Part shown: positions 14,569 to 21,680 of the stretch, in pieces | Layout of the letters: every line of letters starts with the position of its first letter | Numbering within the stretch: the stretch's first letter is position 1 | Source: Sulfurospirillum cavolei | Lineage (GTDB): Bacteria > Campylobacterota > Campylobacteria > Campylobacterales > Sulfurospirillaceae | DNA length: 64,000 nt | Reading direction: 5' to 3' (one strand) | NCBI RefSeq assembly: GCF_000813325.1 | Contig: NZ_BBQE01000002.1 | Notes under the pieces: model-generated | Seen by the model: only the letters and a program-made list of their open reading frames with translations | Told to the model about the DNA's origin: nothing | Database searches by the model: none | Made by a program: the position numbers and the translations under genes

Positions 14569-15234
14569 CTATTCGTAAATGTCTTTAAGTTCTTGCGTGT
14601 TCAAGATCACGACGTTGTTTTTGTCGATTTCGATCGTGCCGTTACGCGTCAGTTTGTTTAAAATGCGCGAAAGCGTTTCGGGTTGAATGTGCAGCATGTA
14701 AGCGATTTCATGCTTTTTGAGGGCATTGAACGTCTCTAGATCGTTGATCAACATGTGCGCGACTTTCGCCGTTCCGTCAAACACGACGTCGCGGCTAATA
14801 ATACACTGCATTTGCTGAATCATCTTAAACGACTCTTCGAGAATGCGGGTCATCAGACGATGATTCGTGTAGATCATCTCGCGAAAGGGCGCGCTTTGAA
14901 TGCTTAAAACCGTGCTGTTTTCTAAAAATTCGGCATTGGCGTAACAACTGATAAAAAAGCTATCGATGAGTTTTGAGACGTTGAAAATCAACGATTTGGA
15001 GAAAAGTTTGTACAAGAAAATCTCGTTTTCGAAACGATCGACTTTGTAAAATTTAACCGACCCGTCGATAATGTAATAGATCGCGTCTTTGCTGTCTTTC
15101 TCGTAAAAGAGGACGTCGCCTTTTTGGTACTGTTTGACCGTGCTAAAATGCGCGATTTTTTCGATGTCGCCCTCTTCGAGCGACTGAAAAATCGGCAAAT
15201 GAGCGACCAAGGCGGCATGTTCGGTTAATGCCAT
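14569..15234 (-). CDS. Crp/Fnr family transcriptional regulator (nrf operon, distal)
   Basis: A 221-residue protein: cyclic-nucleotide-binding-type barrel (GDVLFYEKDSKDAIYYIIDGSVKFY, about residues 40-65), long dimerisation helix, and a winged helix-turn-helix with ILHIQPETLSRILNKL near residue 180. The recognition helix keeps the E..SR residues used by Fnr to read TTGA half-sites. No N-terminal cysteine cluster, so it is not an Fe-S Fnr; it resembles the Nss-type regulators known to govern nitrosative stress and nitrite metabolism in Campylobacter and Wolinella. Located 17 bases after nrfJ and directly upstream of the NarX/PilJ-like sensor. Confidence 0.85.
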   Translation of the reverse strand: MALTEHAALVAHLPIFQSLEEGDIEKIAHFSTVKQYQKGDVLFYEKDSKDAIYYIIDGSVKFYKVDRFENEIFLYKLFSKSLIFNVSKLIDSFFISCYANAEFLENSTVLSIQSAPFREMIYTNHRLMTRILEESFKMIQQMQCIISRDVVFDGTAKVAHMLINDLETFNALKKHEIAYMLHIQPETLSRILNKLTRNGTIEIDKNNVVILNTQELKDIYE

Positions 15235-15251
15235 CTGCGACTCTTTGGGTG

Positions 15252-15902
15252 TTATTTTGTAAACGTTGCGTTTTCAACGATTATCTTATAAATATACCCC
15301 GAACCGAAATTTTTGTCAACGGCAACGATGCCCGTTGCGGTAACGATATCGCCGACTTTGGGCGATTCTTGAGACGTAAAAACGATGCGTCCGACTTCGC
15401 GGTTCTCGCCCGTACCGTCTTGGATGTGAATCCAGTTGCGTCCCAAAATCGCAGAAGAGGCTTTGACGACTTTGCCACGAATCGTAACGCTTTTACCGCT
15501 CAATTGCGTTCGTTGCTCCCACGCCTCTTTCACGCTGAGCGTACCGTTTTGCCGATAAGGCGATACTTCGACGTACGCATTGATCAACGCGAGATTCCCC
15601 GCTTCTTGAACGTGGGTGCGGTATTGAAGATTGGAAGCGAAGACCAACTCGTCAAACGTGCGACCCAATGCCTTGCTTTCAAAATTTTTAGCCTTCATCT
15701 CCTCTTGGAAACGGACTTCCGTACCTTTATCGAGTGAAACGCCCTCAACCGCGATCCAATACCGTTTTTTCGTATCGTCGATCTGCAAGTAGGTGTAACC
15801 GCCGCCTTGCATCATGTCGACGACGACGCCTTCGTAAATATCGCCCGCGTGGAGTCCGACGCAACAGGCAAGTGCGGCTAAAATGCTATACAATAGTTTC
15901 AT
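15252..15902 (-). CDS. nrfJ: NrfJ-like periplasmic protein
   Basis: A 216-residue exported protein with a signal peptide (MKLLYSILAALACCVGLHAG). The sequence has two parts: an N-terminal region with GGGYTYLQIDDTKKRYWIAVEG, and a C-terminal OB-fold-like nucleic-acid/ligand-binding region with VTIRGKVVKAS, WIHIQDGTG and VGDIVTATGIVAVDKNFGSGY. It matches in position the nrfJ gene of the Wolinella/Sulfurospirillum nrfHAIJ operon. The function of NrfJ is not known. The start overlaps the nrfI end by 17 bases, so translation is coupled to cytochrome c assembly. Confidence 0.75.
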   Translation of the reverse strand: MKLLYSILAALACCVGLHAGDIYEGVVVDMMQGGGYTYLQIDDTKKRYWIAVEGVSLDKGTEVRFQEEMKAKNFESKALGRTFDELVFASNLQYRTHVQEAGNLALINAYVEVSPYRQNGTLSVKEAWEQRTQLSGKSVTIRGKVVKASSAILGRNWIHIQDGTGENREVGRIVFTSQESPKVGDIVTATGIVAVDKNFGSGYIYKIIVENATFTK

Positions 15903-18282
15903 GATCTTCCTTCTTTAAAGTTTTATGAGGATACGACGCGACGATCAACGCTAAAATTCCCGCAAGGCAGGCGTACACCCAAAAGGGCACGGGAACCGGA
16001 TCGCCCGAAGCGTACGAATGTTTGCCCGCCAAATAAAAATTGACGCCGAAATACGTCATCACGATCGAGCTAAATCCCAAAAGCGATAAGACGGCAAAGA
16101 GATACGGCGAGTAGAGCTTGGGAAGCAGCCTGACATGTAAGATGATCGTATAGACGATAATCGAAATATATGCCCACGTCTCTTTAGGGTCCCACCCCCA
16201 ATACCGACCCCACGATTCGTTCGCCCATACGCCGCCTAAGAAATTGCCGATAACCAAAAGGCTCAAACCGATAATCAAGGTAATTTCGTTGATCAGCGTG
16301 AGGTGTTTGATGTGGCGAACGATCGATTCGGAAGGCTTACATGTAAAGAGAATGAGCGTGAAAAAACCCAGCGCGCATCCCAAAGCCAAAAAGCCGTAAC
16401 TGGCGGTTATAATCGACACGTGAACGGAGAGCCAAAAGGATTTTAGCACCGGAACCAAGTTCGTAATTTCCGGATCGATGTGCCCCAAATGCGCCGTAAA
16501 CATAAAAATCGCCGCCATCATTACCGATCCGGCAAGCGCGAACAAAAAACGGCGCAAAAAGAGCATACAAAACAGCAGACACGACCACGCGATGTAAACG
16601 ATGGATTCGTAGGTATCGCTAAAAGGTGCGTGAGCGCTGACGTACCAACGCAACGCCAAGCCGAACGTATGCAAGGCAAAGAGCGCGACAACGACGCCAA
16701 AAAGCACGCGATCAAACCGACATGTAAAGAATTTCGGCGCAAAAACGCGTCCGAACGCAACGCATAACAACAAGCATCCCGCCGCCATATACGCAAGCGT
16801 TAAACGCTCGAAAAGCATCAGTTTATTGTAAAAAATTTCCACGTTGATATGCGTCTTTGAGGGCATCACGTCCGCGCCGTATCGGTTTTGAAACCGCGTA
16901 AACGTGTCGACATGTAAAAGAGCCTTGTCGTAATCGCGCGCAAACAACGCTTCGATAAAGGCGGTCGAACTCTCCTGTAAAGCCTGTGATTCTTCGACGT
17001 TAATTTGCGCAAACATCTGCTCAAAAGCAACCCACGTACGGTGTGCGTCGTTTGGAATCGGGAAAATCTTAAACAAAACGCCTTGGTAAAGCATAAAAGC
17101 GATGCTCAAACGCTCGTCCGTTTTAATCAAATCGTTCTCGTAAGCGCCTCGATGCGAAGGTTTCATCTCCAACGCTTTTTGAAGTTCGGTTTCGAGTTTA
17201 TAGCGGTATCCGTCAAAAAAATCGTCAAAAGACGCCAGTTTTTGATCGCTCGCAATCCCGATCAATGCGCGAAGTTTAGGCGTTTTTGTTTGAATCATCG
17301 CCTGTTTTTTCCATAAACTCGGATGCGAGAGCATGCCTAATGAAATTTGCGTCGGGCTCATACCCTCAAGCGTACTTTTACCGCTCAGTTTGTAGAGCAC
17401 TTCTTGCGCCAAAGTATCAAACGGTTTCATGCGCCCCATGCGCGACTGCACGACGACTTTCCCAAAAGCGTTCGCAACCTCAAGGCTCTTTTCGCGATGC
17501 TCGTTCAAATAGTTTTGCACGTAGTCGCTTTGCGAAAAAAGCGGTATTTGAGTGCTTATGAGCAGCAAAACGAGGCTTAACATACTTTTTTGGGCTTGCG
17601 CGATGAGGATTCTAAAACGCGATTTGGGATCGAACAGATTTAACATCAAACCCAAAAACAACAAAGCGTATCCGACGTACGTCACTTCCGTGCCGGGGTC
17701 TTTGGTCACCGAAAGGATCGTTCCTTTTTCGTCGGGATCGTAAAAAGTTTGAAAAAATTTGTAGCCTTTATAGACCAACGTGCGGTTCATCGCAATCGTA
17801 TCGTCGAAACGTCGATCGCCGTCGATCACCGTGACATTGCTCTCATACGACGAAGGTGCAGAGCTTCCGTAGTAACGTTCCAAAACGAAATCGTTGAGTT
17901 TTAAAGCAAAGGGCAGTTTGATGATGTCGCTTTTTTCATTCGAGACGATAAAATCGACCGTGGCGTTTTCACGAATTTTCATCACCCCTTCGACGCCGAA
18001 ATAGCGCGTCAATCCCGCACCGAGGAGAATCACGATCAACGCAACGTGAAAGAGAAATTTGGCACGATGCACAAGGTACATTCGCGTACGCGCTAAGACC
18101 GACGCGAGGTTTAAACACGCCGCGGCAAGCAACGCTTCGTACCACCACGTATTGTAGACGTACATGCGTGCGCTTGCCGTACCGAAATCGTTTTCGATAA
18201 ACGTCGCCGCCGCCGCTCCCAACGCAAGAAAGCTTAAAAGAAAAAGCATGGTTTTGTACGAGCCTAATATCTTCATCAACAC
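15886..18282 (-). CDS. nrfI: CcsBA-type cytochrome c synthase NrfI
   Basis: A 798-residue fusion of CcsB (ResB) and CcsA (ResC), the system II cytochrome c maturation machine typical of Campylobacterota. N-terminal ResB part with four hydrophobic segments (first at about 10-30), periplasmic loop, then the CcsA part with the tryptophan-rich WWD-type motif GGVWANESWGRYWGWDPKETWA (about residues 690-711) and flanking histidines (SVHVSIITASYG near 628) for haem. NrfI attaches haem to the CXXCK site of NrfA in Wolinella, which fits the CWTCK motif of the NrfA here. Start GTG 18282 has AAAGG seven bases upstream; ATG 18276 is possible. Preceded by a hairpin and its own extended -10. Confidence 0.92.
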   Translation of the reverse strand: MLMKILGSYKTMLFLLSFLALGAAAATFIENDFGTASARMYVYNTWWYEALLAAACLNLASVLARTRMYLVHRAKFLFHVALIVILLGAGLTRYFGVEGVMKIRENATVDFIVSNEKSDIIKLPFALKLNDFVLERYYGSSAPSSYESNVTVIDGDRRFDDTIAMNRTLVYKGYKFFQTFYDPDEKGTILSVTKDPGTEVTYVGYALLFLGLMLNLFDPKSRFRILIAQAQKSMLSLVLLLISTQIPLFSQSDYVQNYLNEHREKSLEVANAFGKVVVQSRMGRMKPFDTLAQEVLYKLSGKSTLEGMSPTQISLGMLSHPSLWKKQAMIQTKTPKLRALIGIASDQKLASFDDFFDGYRYKLETELQKALEMKPSHRGAYENDLIKTDERLSIAFMLYQGVLFKIFPIPNDAHRTWVAFEQMFAQINVEESQALQESSTAFIEALFARDYDKALLHVDTFTRFQNRYGADVMPSKTHINVEIFYNKLMLFERLTLAYMAAGCLLLCVAFGRVFAPKFFTCRFDRVLFGVVVALFALHTFGLALRWYVSAHAPFSDTYESIVYIAWSCLLFCMLFLRRFLFALAGSVMMAAIFMFTAHLGHIDPEITNLVPVLKSFWLSVHVSIITASYGFLALGCALGFFTLILFTCKPSESIVRHIKHLTLINEITLIIGLSLLVIGNFLGGVWANESWGRYWGWDPKETWAYISIIVYTIILHVRLLPKLYSPYLFAVLSLLGFSSIVMTYFGVNFYLAGKHSYASGDPVPVPFWVYACLAGILALIVASYPHKTLKKEDHETIV

Positions 18283-18330
18283 GGATTTGCCTTTATGGGA
18301 TACGAAAATAGCTTCGACGTAAGCGGCTTT

Positions 18331-18339
18331 AGTATAACA
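18331..18339 (-). promoter_or_regulatory. extended -10 upstream of nrfI
   Basis: On the minus strand TGTTATACT (18339 to 18331) follows immediately after the hairpin that ends nrfA. It would start transcription near 18324 and give nrfIJ and the regulator genes a second, nrfH-independent promoter. Confidence 0.45.
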
Positions 18340-18347
18340 TAAAAGAC

Positions 18348-18365
18348 GAAGGGGAAGACCCCTTC
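18348..18365 (-). terminator. hairpin between nrfA and nrfI (terminator or mRNA stabiliser)
   Basis: GAAGGGG-TCTT-CCCCTTC on the minus strand, 11 bases after the nrfA stop, followed by GTCTTTTATG. The seven-base G/C-rich stem and a short T-rich tail fit a partial terminator that would leave more nrfHA than nrfIJ message. Confidence 0.6.
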
Positions 18366-18375
18366 ACTTAGTAGA

Positions 18376-19926
18376 TTACTTCTTATTCCACGAAGATTTA
18401 CCGTTATCGATCGTATCGACATCTTTGTAAAGCTCAGGGTTGGCTCTACCTTTGGCTTTCGCCTCTTTTTTCCACTCTTGTTCCAACGTTTGTTTGAACT
18501 TCATTTTTTCGGCTGAAAGTGCCGCCATGTCGACTTTTGCTAAAGATTGCGCTTTGGCTTTGGTATCGAAATCCGGAGCGATATAGTCCATCACGCCGTG
18601 TTTAGCAAGTACGCCGACCAATTTGATACGCGCTTTTTGAGCATCGTCGCTACCTGCGGCAAGTAAACGTAAGGTCTCTTCGGGAGCATGGAAGAAGTTT
18701 CCGTGACCCGCAATCGCCATATCGACTTTAAATTGACCGTGGCGAATGAGTTTACGAATCTCTTTAAGCTCGTCGTCATTAGCACCCGCTTCGATCGCTT
18801 TTGCCGTTTCAAGGTGTGCTTTTGCCAAGTTGTCCAATGCGACTTTATTGAGGAACTCTTTACGCTCGTATTTTTGATGAACGATGCCTTTAAGTTTCTC
18901 TTCGCTCTCTCTGTGGCAGTTCATACATGTACGATCCATCGCTTTAAGCGGGTTCATCAAGACTTGGTGATCGGAGTATTTAACCGCACCCTCTTGCGTA
19001 TAAGGCATATGACAGTCTGCACATGAAACGCCTTTTTGTCCGTGAATTCCGGTTTTCCAAAACTCGTAATCGGGGTGTTGCGCTTTGAGCATCGGTGTTT
19101 TAGAAAGGGTGTTCGTCCAGTCGGAGAAGCCGATTTTGTCGTAGTATTCGATCATCCCTTCAACGCCGGCATTTCCCTCTTTACCGATACCGTTATGCCA
19201 TGGATAAGTCACGACCATCGCCGTTTTTGCTTCACCTTTAGCATCTTTCCAATCTGTTTTTTGGAAGTAATACTCTACGTGGCATTGCGCACAGACTAAA
19301 GAGCGTTTTTCTTGGTGGGTAGACTCTTCAAACGTTTTCAAACCTGCCGCTTGTAAACCGCGGTTAAGTTGAGGAACGCTGGCGCGAAGCTGTGCGGTTT
19401 TGTCGTCGTGGCAGTTGCTACAACCGATGGAGTTTACCACTTGAGAACCGTATTTGGCCCATTTACCCGTAAAATATTCCAATTCGCCGTCTTCTTCGAT
19501 CAAACGAGGAATGTCCGGAGATTTACATGTCCAACAAGCCGTCGGAAGCGGTCCCGTTTTAGCATCGACGGGAGCTCCCGTACGAAGGCTGTTAACGTTA
19601 TCTTGTACCGCATAGTAGTGTCCGCGAGGAGAGTTGTAATCTTTTGAAAATGCATAACCTGCCCAAATAACGCCAAGAGCCGGATCTTTTTCCAACATGT
19701 CGGTAAACGTGTCATATTCTTTGGTTTTTTTCCAAGAGTCAAACTGACGTGGATAGTATTTTGCCCACTCTTCGCTCTTATTTTTACCCTCGATGCCTGC
19801 TTCACTCGGTGCTTTGGCAAGTTCGACTCTTTGCTTCTCTTTTTCCGTTATATTGCCGGCAAGTAGTGCCATCGCCCCGATAGCAACAAGTGAGCCAACA
19901 AGTAACACTTTGAACTTCATCATCAT
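18376..19926 (-). CDS. nrfA: cytochrome c nitrite reductase catalytic subunit NrfA
   Basis: A 516-residue pentahaem periplasmic nitrite reductase that reduces nitrite to ammonium with six electrons. Signal peptide at 1-24. Haem motifs: CWTCK (131-135, the active-site haem with lysine ligand), CSNCH (169-173), CAQCH (212-216), CADCH (302-306) and CMNCH (334-338). Catalytic Tyr and His are recognisable in VEYYF (about 219) and AQHPDYEFW (His284). Length and motifs match Sulfurospirillum/Wolinella NrfA. Ribosome-binding site AAAGGAG. Between nrfH and nrfA there are 117 untranslated bases with a hairpin, longer than the usual gap. Confidence 0.97.
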   Translation of the reverse strand: MMMKFKVLLVGSLVAIGAMALLAGNITEKEKQRVELAKAPSEAGIEGKNKSEEWAKYYPRQFDSWKKTKEYDTFTDMLEKDPALGVIWAGYAFSKDYNSPRGHYYAVQDNVNSLRTGAPVDAKTGPLPTACWTCKSPDIPRLIEEDGELEYFTGKWAKYGSQVVNSIGCSNCHDDKTAQLRASVPQLNRGLQAAGLKTFEESTHQEKRSLVCAQCHVEYYFQKTDWKDAKGEAKTAMVVTYPWHNGIGKEGNAGVEGMIEYYDKIGFSDWTNTLSKTPMLKAQHPDYEFWKTGIHGQKGVSCADCHMPYTQEGAVKYSDHQVLMNPLKAMDRTCMNCHRESEEKLKGIVHQKYERKEFLNKVALDNLAKAHLETAKAIEAGANDDELKEIRKLIRHGQFKVDMAIAGHGNFFHAPEETLRLLAAGSDDAQKARIKLVGVLAKHGVMDYIAPDFDTKAKAQSLAKVDMAALSAEKMKFKQTLEQEWKKEAKAKGRANPELYKDVDTIDNGKSSWNKK

Positions 19927-19997
19927 TTCTCCTTTTCTATTTTTACACGCTTTAAAAGCAAAGCTCTCAAAGCTACGCTGCGCTATACACTGAAGCT

Positions 19998-20012
19998 TGC
20001 CTCTTTGAGGCA
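19998..20012 (-). other. hairpin in the nrfH–nrfA spacer
   Basis: TGCCTC-AAA-GAGGCA on the minus strand, between nrfH and nrfA. A six-base stem without a T-run, so it is more likely an RNA-processing or stabilising element than a terminator; it could adjust the nrfA:nrfH protein ratio. Confidence 0.4.
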
Positions 20013-20043
20013 GAACTCTTTTTATTGCGCTTCAAAAATAAAG

Positions 20044-20577
20044 CTATTGGACTTCTTTAACACCCAAATTATTCGGTGTCGTGGTAAGACCTCTGACTTT
20101 ACCGTGCGGTACGCCCTTATGACACTCCCAACAACGTCTGCCCGTTGCTACGCTTGGATCGTCATAATTGTGATTGGCATCGGCATTTTTAACCATTTGT
20201 GAGGTTAAACTCGCATGACACGAAATACAATTCTCCTGAACTCTCTTCGCACCGTCGTCACTGATCTTGATCGCATTTTTGTACGTATTGAACGTAAACG
20301 CTACGCTATGGTTATACCCGTCACGTGCTTTGGCGATATACTTATTCACGATGTTGTCGTGCGGTAAGTGACAATCGATACATCCGGCCCTTTGCGCATG
20401 TGAACTGTGTTGCCATGTCGCGTATTGCGTGTTCATGACGTGACAGTTGATACACGCTTTTGGATCACTGGAGAGATACGACAGCGCTTTGGATGCGTGA
20501 ACCACGTAGGCAAAAAAGCCGATGGCGACGACGAAAGCTAAAAGTGCCGCGTACTTTAGGAAATTACTCTTTTTCAC
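20044..20577 (-). CDS. nrfH: tetrahaem quinol dehydrogenase NrfH
   Basis: A 177-residue membrane-anchored NapC/NirT-family cytochrome. N-terminal membrane anchor (about residues 8-27), then four haem motifs: CINCH (42-46), CIDCH (66-70), CISCH (117-121) and CWECH (149-153). The CINCHVMN start (Met distal to the first haem) is the NrfH hallmark. It takes electrons from menaquinol and passes them to NrfA. First gene of the nrf message; about 155 bases of leader precede it. The start codon has AAAGGAGGAAATGTG around it, a strong ribosome-binding site. Confidence 0.96.
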   Translation of the reverse strand: MKKSNFLKYAALLAFVVAIGFFAYVVHASKALSYLSSDPKACINCHVMNTQYATWQHSSHAQRAGCIDCHLPHDNIVNKYIAKARDGYNHSVAFTFNTYKNAIKISDDGAKRVQENCISCHASLTSQMVKNADANHNYDDPSVATGRRCWECHKGVPHGKVRGLTTTPNNLGVKEVQ

Positions 20578-20645
20578 ATTTCCTCCTTTGATATTCTATG
20601 TCGCTTCGTATCCAAACATCAGCGACAACGCCTTATTCGACCCAA

Positions 20646-20671
20646 ATACAAGAGCTAACGCTTTCTTGTAT
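20646..20671 (-). other. stem-loop in the nrfH leader
   Basis: ATACAAGA…TCTTGTAT: an eight-base stem with a loop of nine to ten bases inside the predicted 5' leader of nrfH. Flanking copies of GGATAC occur at about 20669-20674 and 20607-20612. Function not evident. Confidence 0.3.
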
Positions 20672-20739
20672 CCAAAGACTTACAACCTCCTATTATTAAT
20701 TTATTATTAAACAAACAATATAGTAAAAGTTATAGGGTT

Positions 20740-20747
20740 ATTGTATA
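20740..20747 (-). promoter_or_regulatory. predicted nrfH -10 element
   Basis: TATACAAT on the minus strand (20747 to 20740) contains the hexamers TATACA and TACAAT. The predicted start near 20734 puts the Fnr-type palindrome centred at 20775.5 at about -41, the classical class II activator position. Confidence 0.55.
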
Positions 20748-20768
20748 AAGAAAGCCGATAAAAAAACC

Positions 20769-20782
20769 TTGACCTATGTCAA
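20769..20782. promoter_or_regulatory. perfect Fnr/Crp-type binding site upstream of nrfH
   Basis: TTGAC-CTAT-GTCAA is a perfect palindrome matching the TTGA(N6)TCAA consensus of Fnr-type regulators. It lies 28 bases after the stop of a Crp/Fnr gene and about -41 from the predicted nrfH start. Either of the two Crp/Fnr proteins encoded at the ends of this operon, both with E..SR recognition helices, could bind it. Confidence 0.7.
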
Positions 20783-20810
20783 TAAAATGCTACCGTACTA
20801 TTGAAAAAAG

Positions 20811-21449
20811 TTATAGCATTTCTTGAAGTTTACCCCTGTTTATGATACGAAGATGTTGTTCGTCATCAACCTCGATCAATCCCGAAGCTTTGAATTTAGA
20901 AAGCGTACGTGAGAGGGTTTCGGGAGTGAGGTTGAGAAGAGAAGCCACTTGGGTATTTTTAAGCGTTTTAAACAATTCTTCGTTTTCCAAAAGAAATTTG
21001 GCGACCTTCGCCTCGGCGGTCAAAATAACCTCTTTTTGGATCACGTCGATCAAGATTTTATGCTTGGCGATCAGCGATTTGATGATTTCAAAGGAGATAT
21101 CGGGATTTTTGAAAAAATCTTTTTCCAATGCTTTGTAGTCGATGCGAAGCACTTCGCTATCGCTCATAAACTCCGCGGTCGCGGGATAAGGAATATTTTC
21201 AAAATGCGCCAATTCCGCCACCAAACCTCCGGGATAAAACTGATGCAAAAAGATCTGCTGACCTTTATGGTTAGTTTTATACACTTTAAGCGTACCTTGA
21301 AGCAATACGTGAAGGTATACGGGCTCGTCGCCCTCGTAAAAAAGAATCTCTTTGGCTCGATACTTTTTAACCGAAGAGATTTTTTTCAGTTTTTCAAGTT
21401 GGGTATCGCTAAGATGCGAAAAAATAGCAATATCTCGAAGTCTATCCAT
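20811..21449 (-). CDS. Crp/Fnr family transcriptional regulator (upstream of nrfH)
   Basis: A 212-residue regulator starting at ATG 21449 (AAGGA with correct spacing); the frame is open further to 21527 but that part is hydrophobic and lacks a start signal. Effector barrel with EILFYEGDEPVYLHVLLQGTLKVYK (about 36-60) and a winged helix-turn-helix with LLNLTPETLSRTLSKF (about 172-187), again with the E..SR recognition residues. No cysteine cluster for an Fe-S sensor. It is transcribed toward nrfH but the promoter described above lies between them, so it may be both neighbour and regulator of the nrf genes. Confidence 0.85.
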   Translation of the reverse strand: MDRLRDIAIFSHLSDTQLEKLKKISSVKKYRAKEILFYEGDEPVYLHVLLQGTLKVYKTNHKGQQIFLHQFYPGGLVAELAHFENIPYPATAEFMSDSEVLRIDYKALEKDFFKNPDISFEIIKSLIAKHKILIDVIQKEVILTAEAKVAKFLLENEELFKTLKNTQVASLLNLTPETLSRTLSKFKASGLIEVDDEQHLRIINRGKLQEML

Positions 21450-21497
21450 CAGTTCATCCTTATAAGTATGGAATCCTAATGGTAGCAAAAAAACGTA

Positions 21498-21524
21498 ACA
21501 TGTAAGAATGAAATCCTTACATGT
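21498..21524. repeat. inverted pair of the dispersed ACATGTAA/TTACATGT motif
   Basis: ACATGTAAG at 21498-21506 and CTTACATGT at 21516-21524 form a nine-base perfect inverted repeat with a nine-base spacer in the region between the divergent Crp/Fnr and glnS genes. No T-run follows on the plus strand, so it is not an obvious terminator. Confidence 0.7.
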
Positions 21525-21630
21525 CATCTAAAAATCAATAAATATACCCGATTTGTAAAAGCAATCGAGCGAACTTTGCCATCCATAGCGTTATCTATCG
21601 AGGTACTTTTGGGTTAATTAATGCACGGAA

Positions 21631-21639
21631 TGGTAAAAT
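21631..21639 (+). promoter_or_regulatory. predicted extended -10 of glnS
   Basis: TGGTAAAAT, 41 bases before the glnS ATG, matches the extended -10 form seen elsewhere in this window. Confidence 0.45.
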
Positions 21640-21680
21640 ACAAACATCTAAGAGTCATCAATCAAAAAGGTTTGAAGAAC

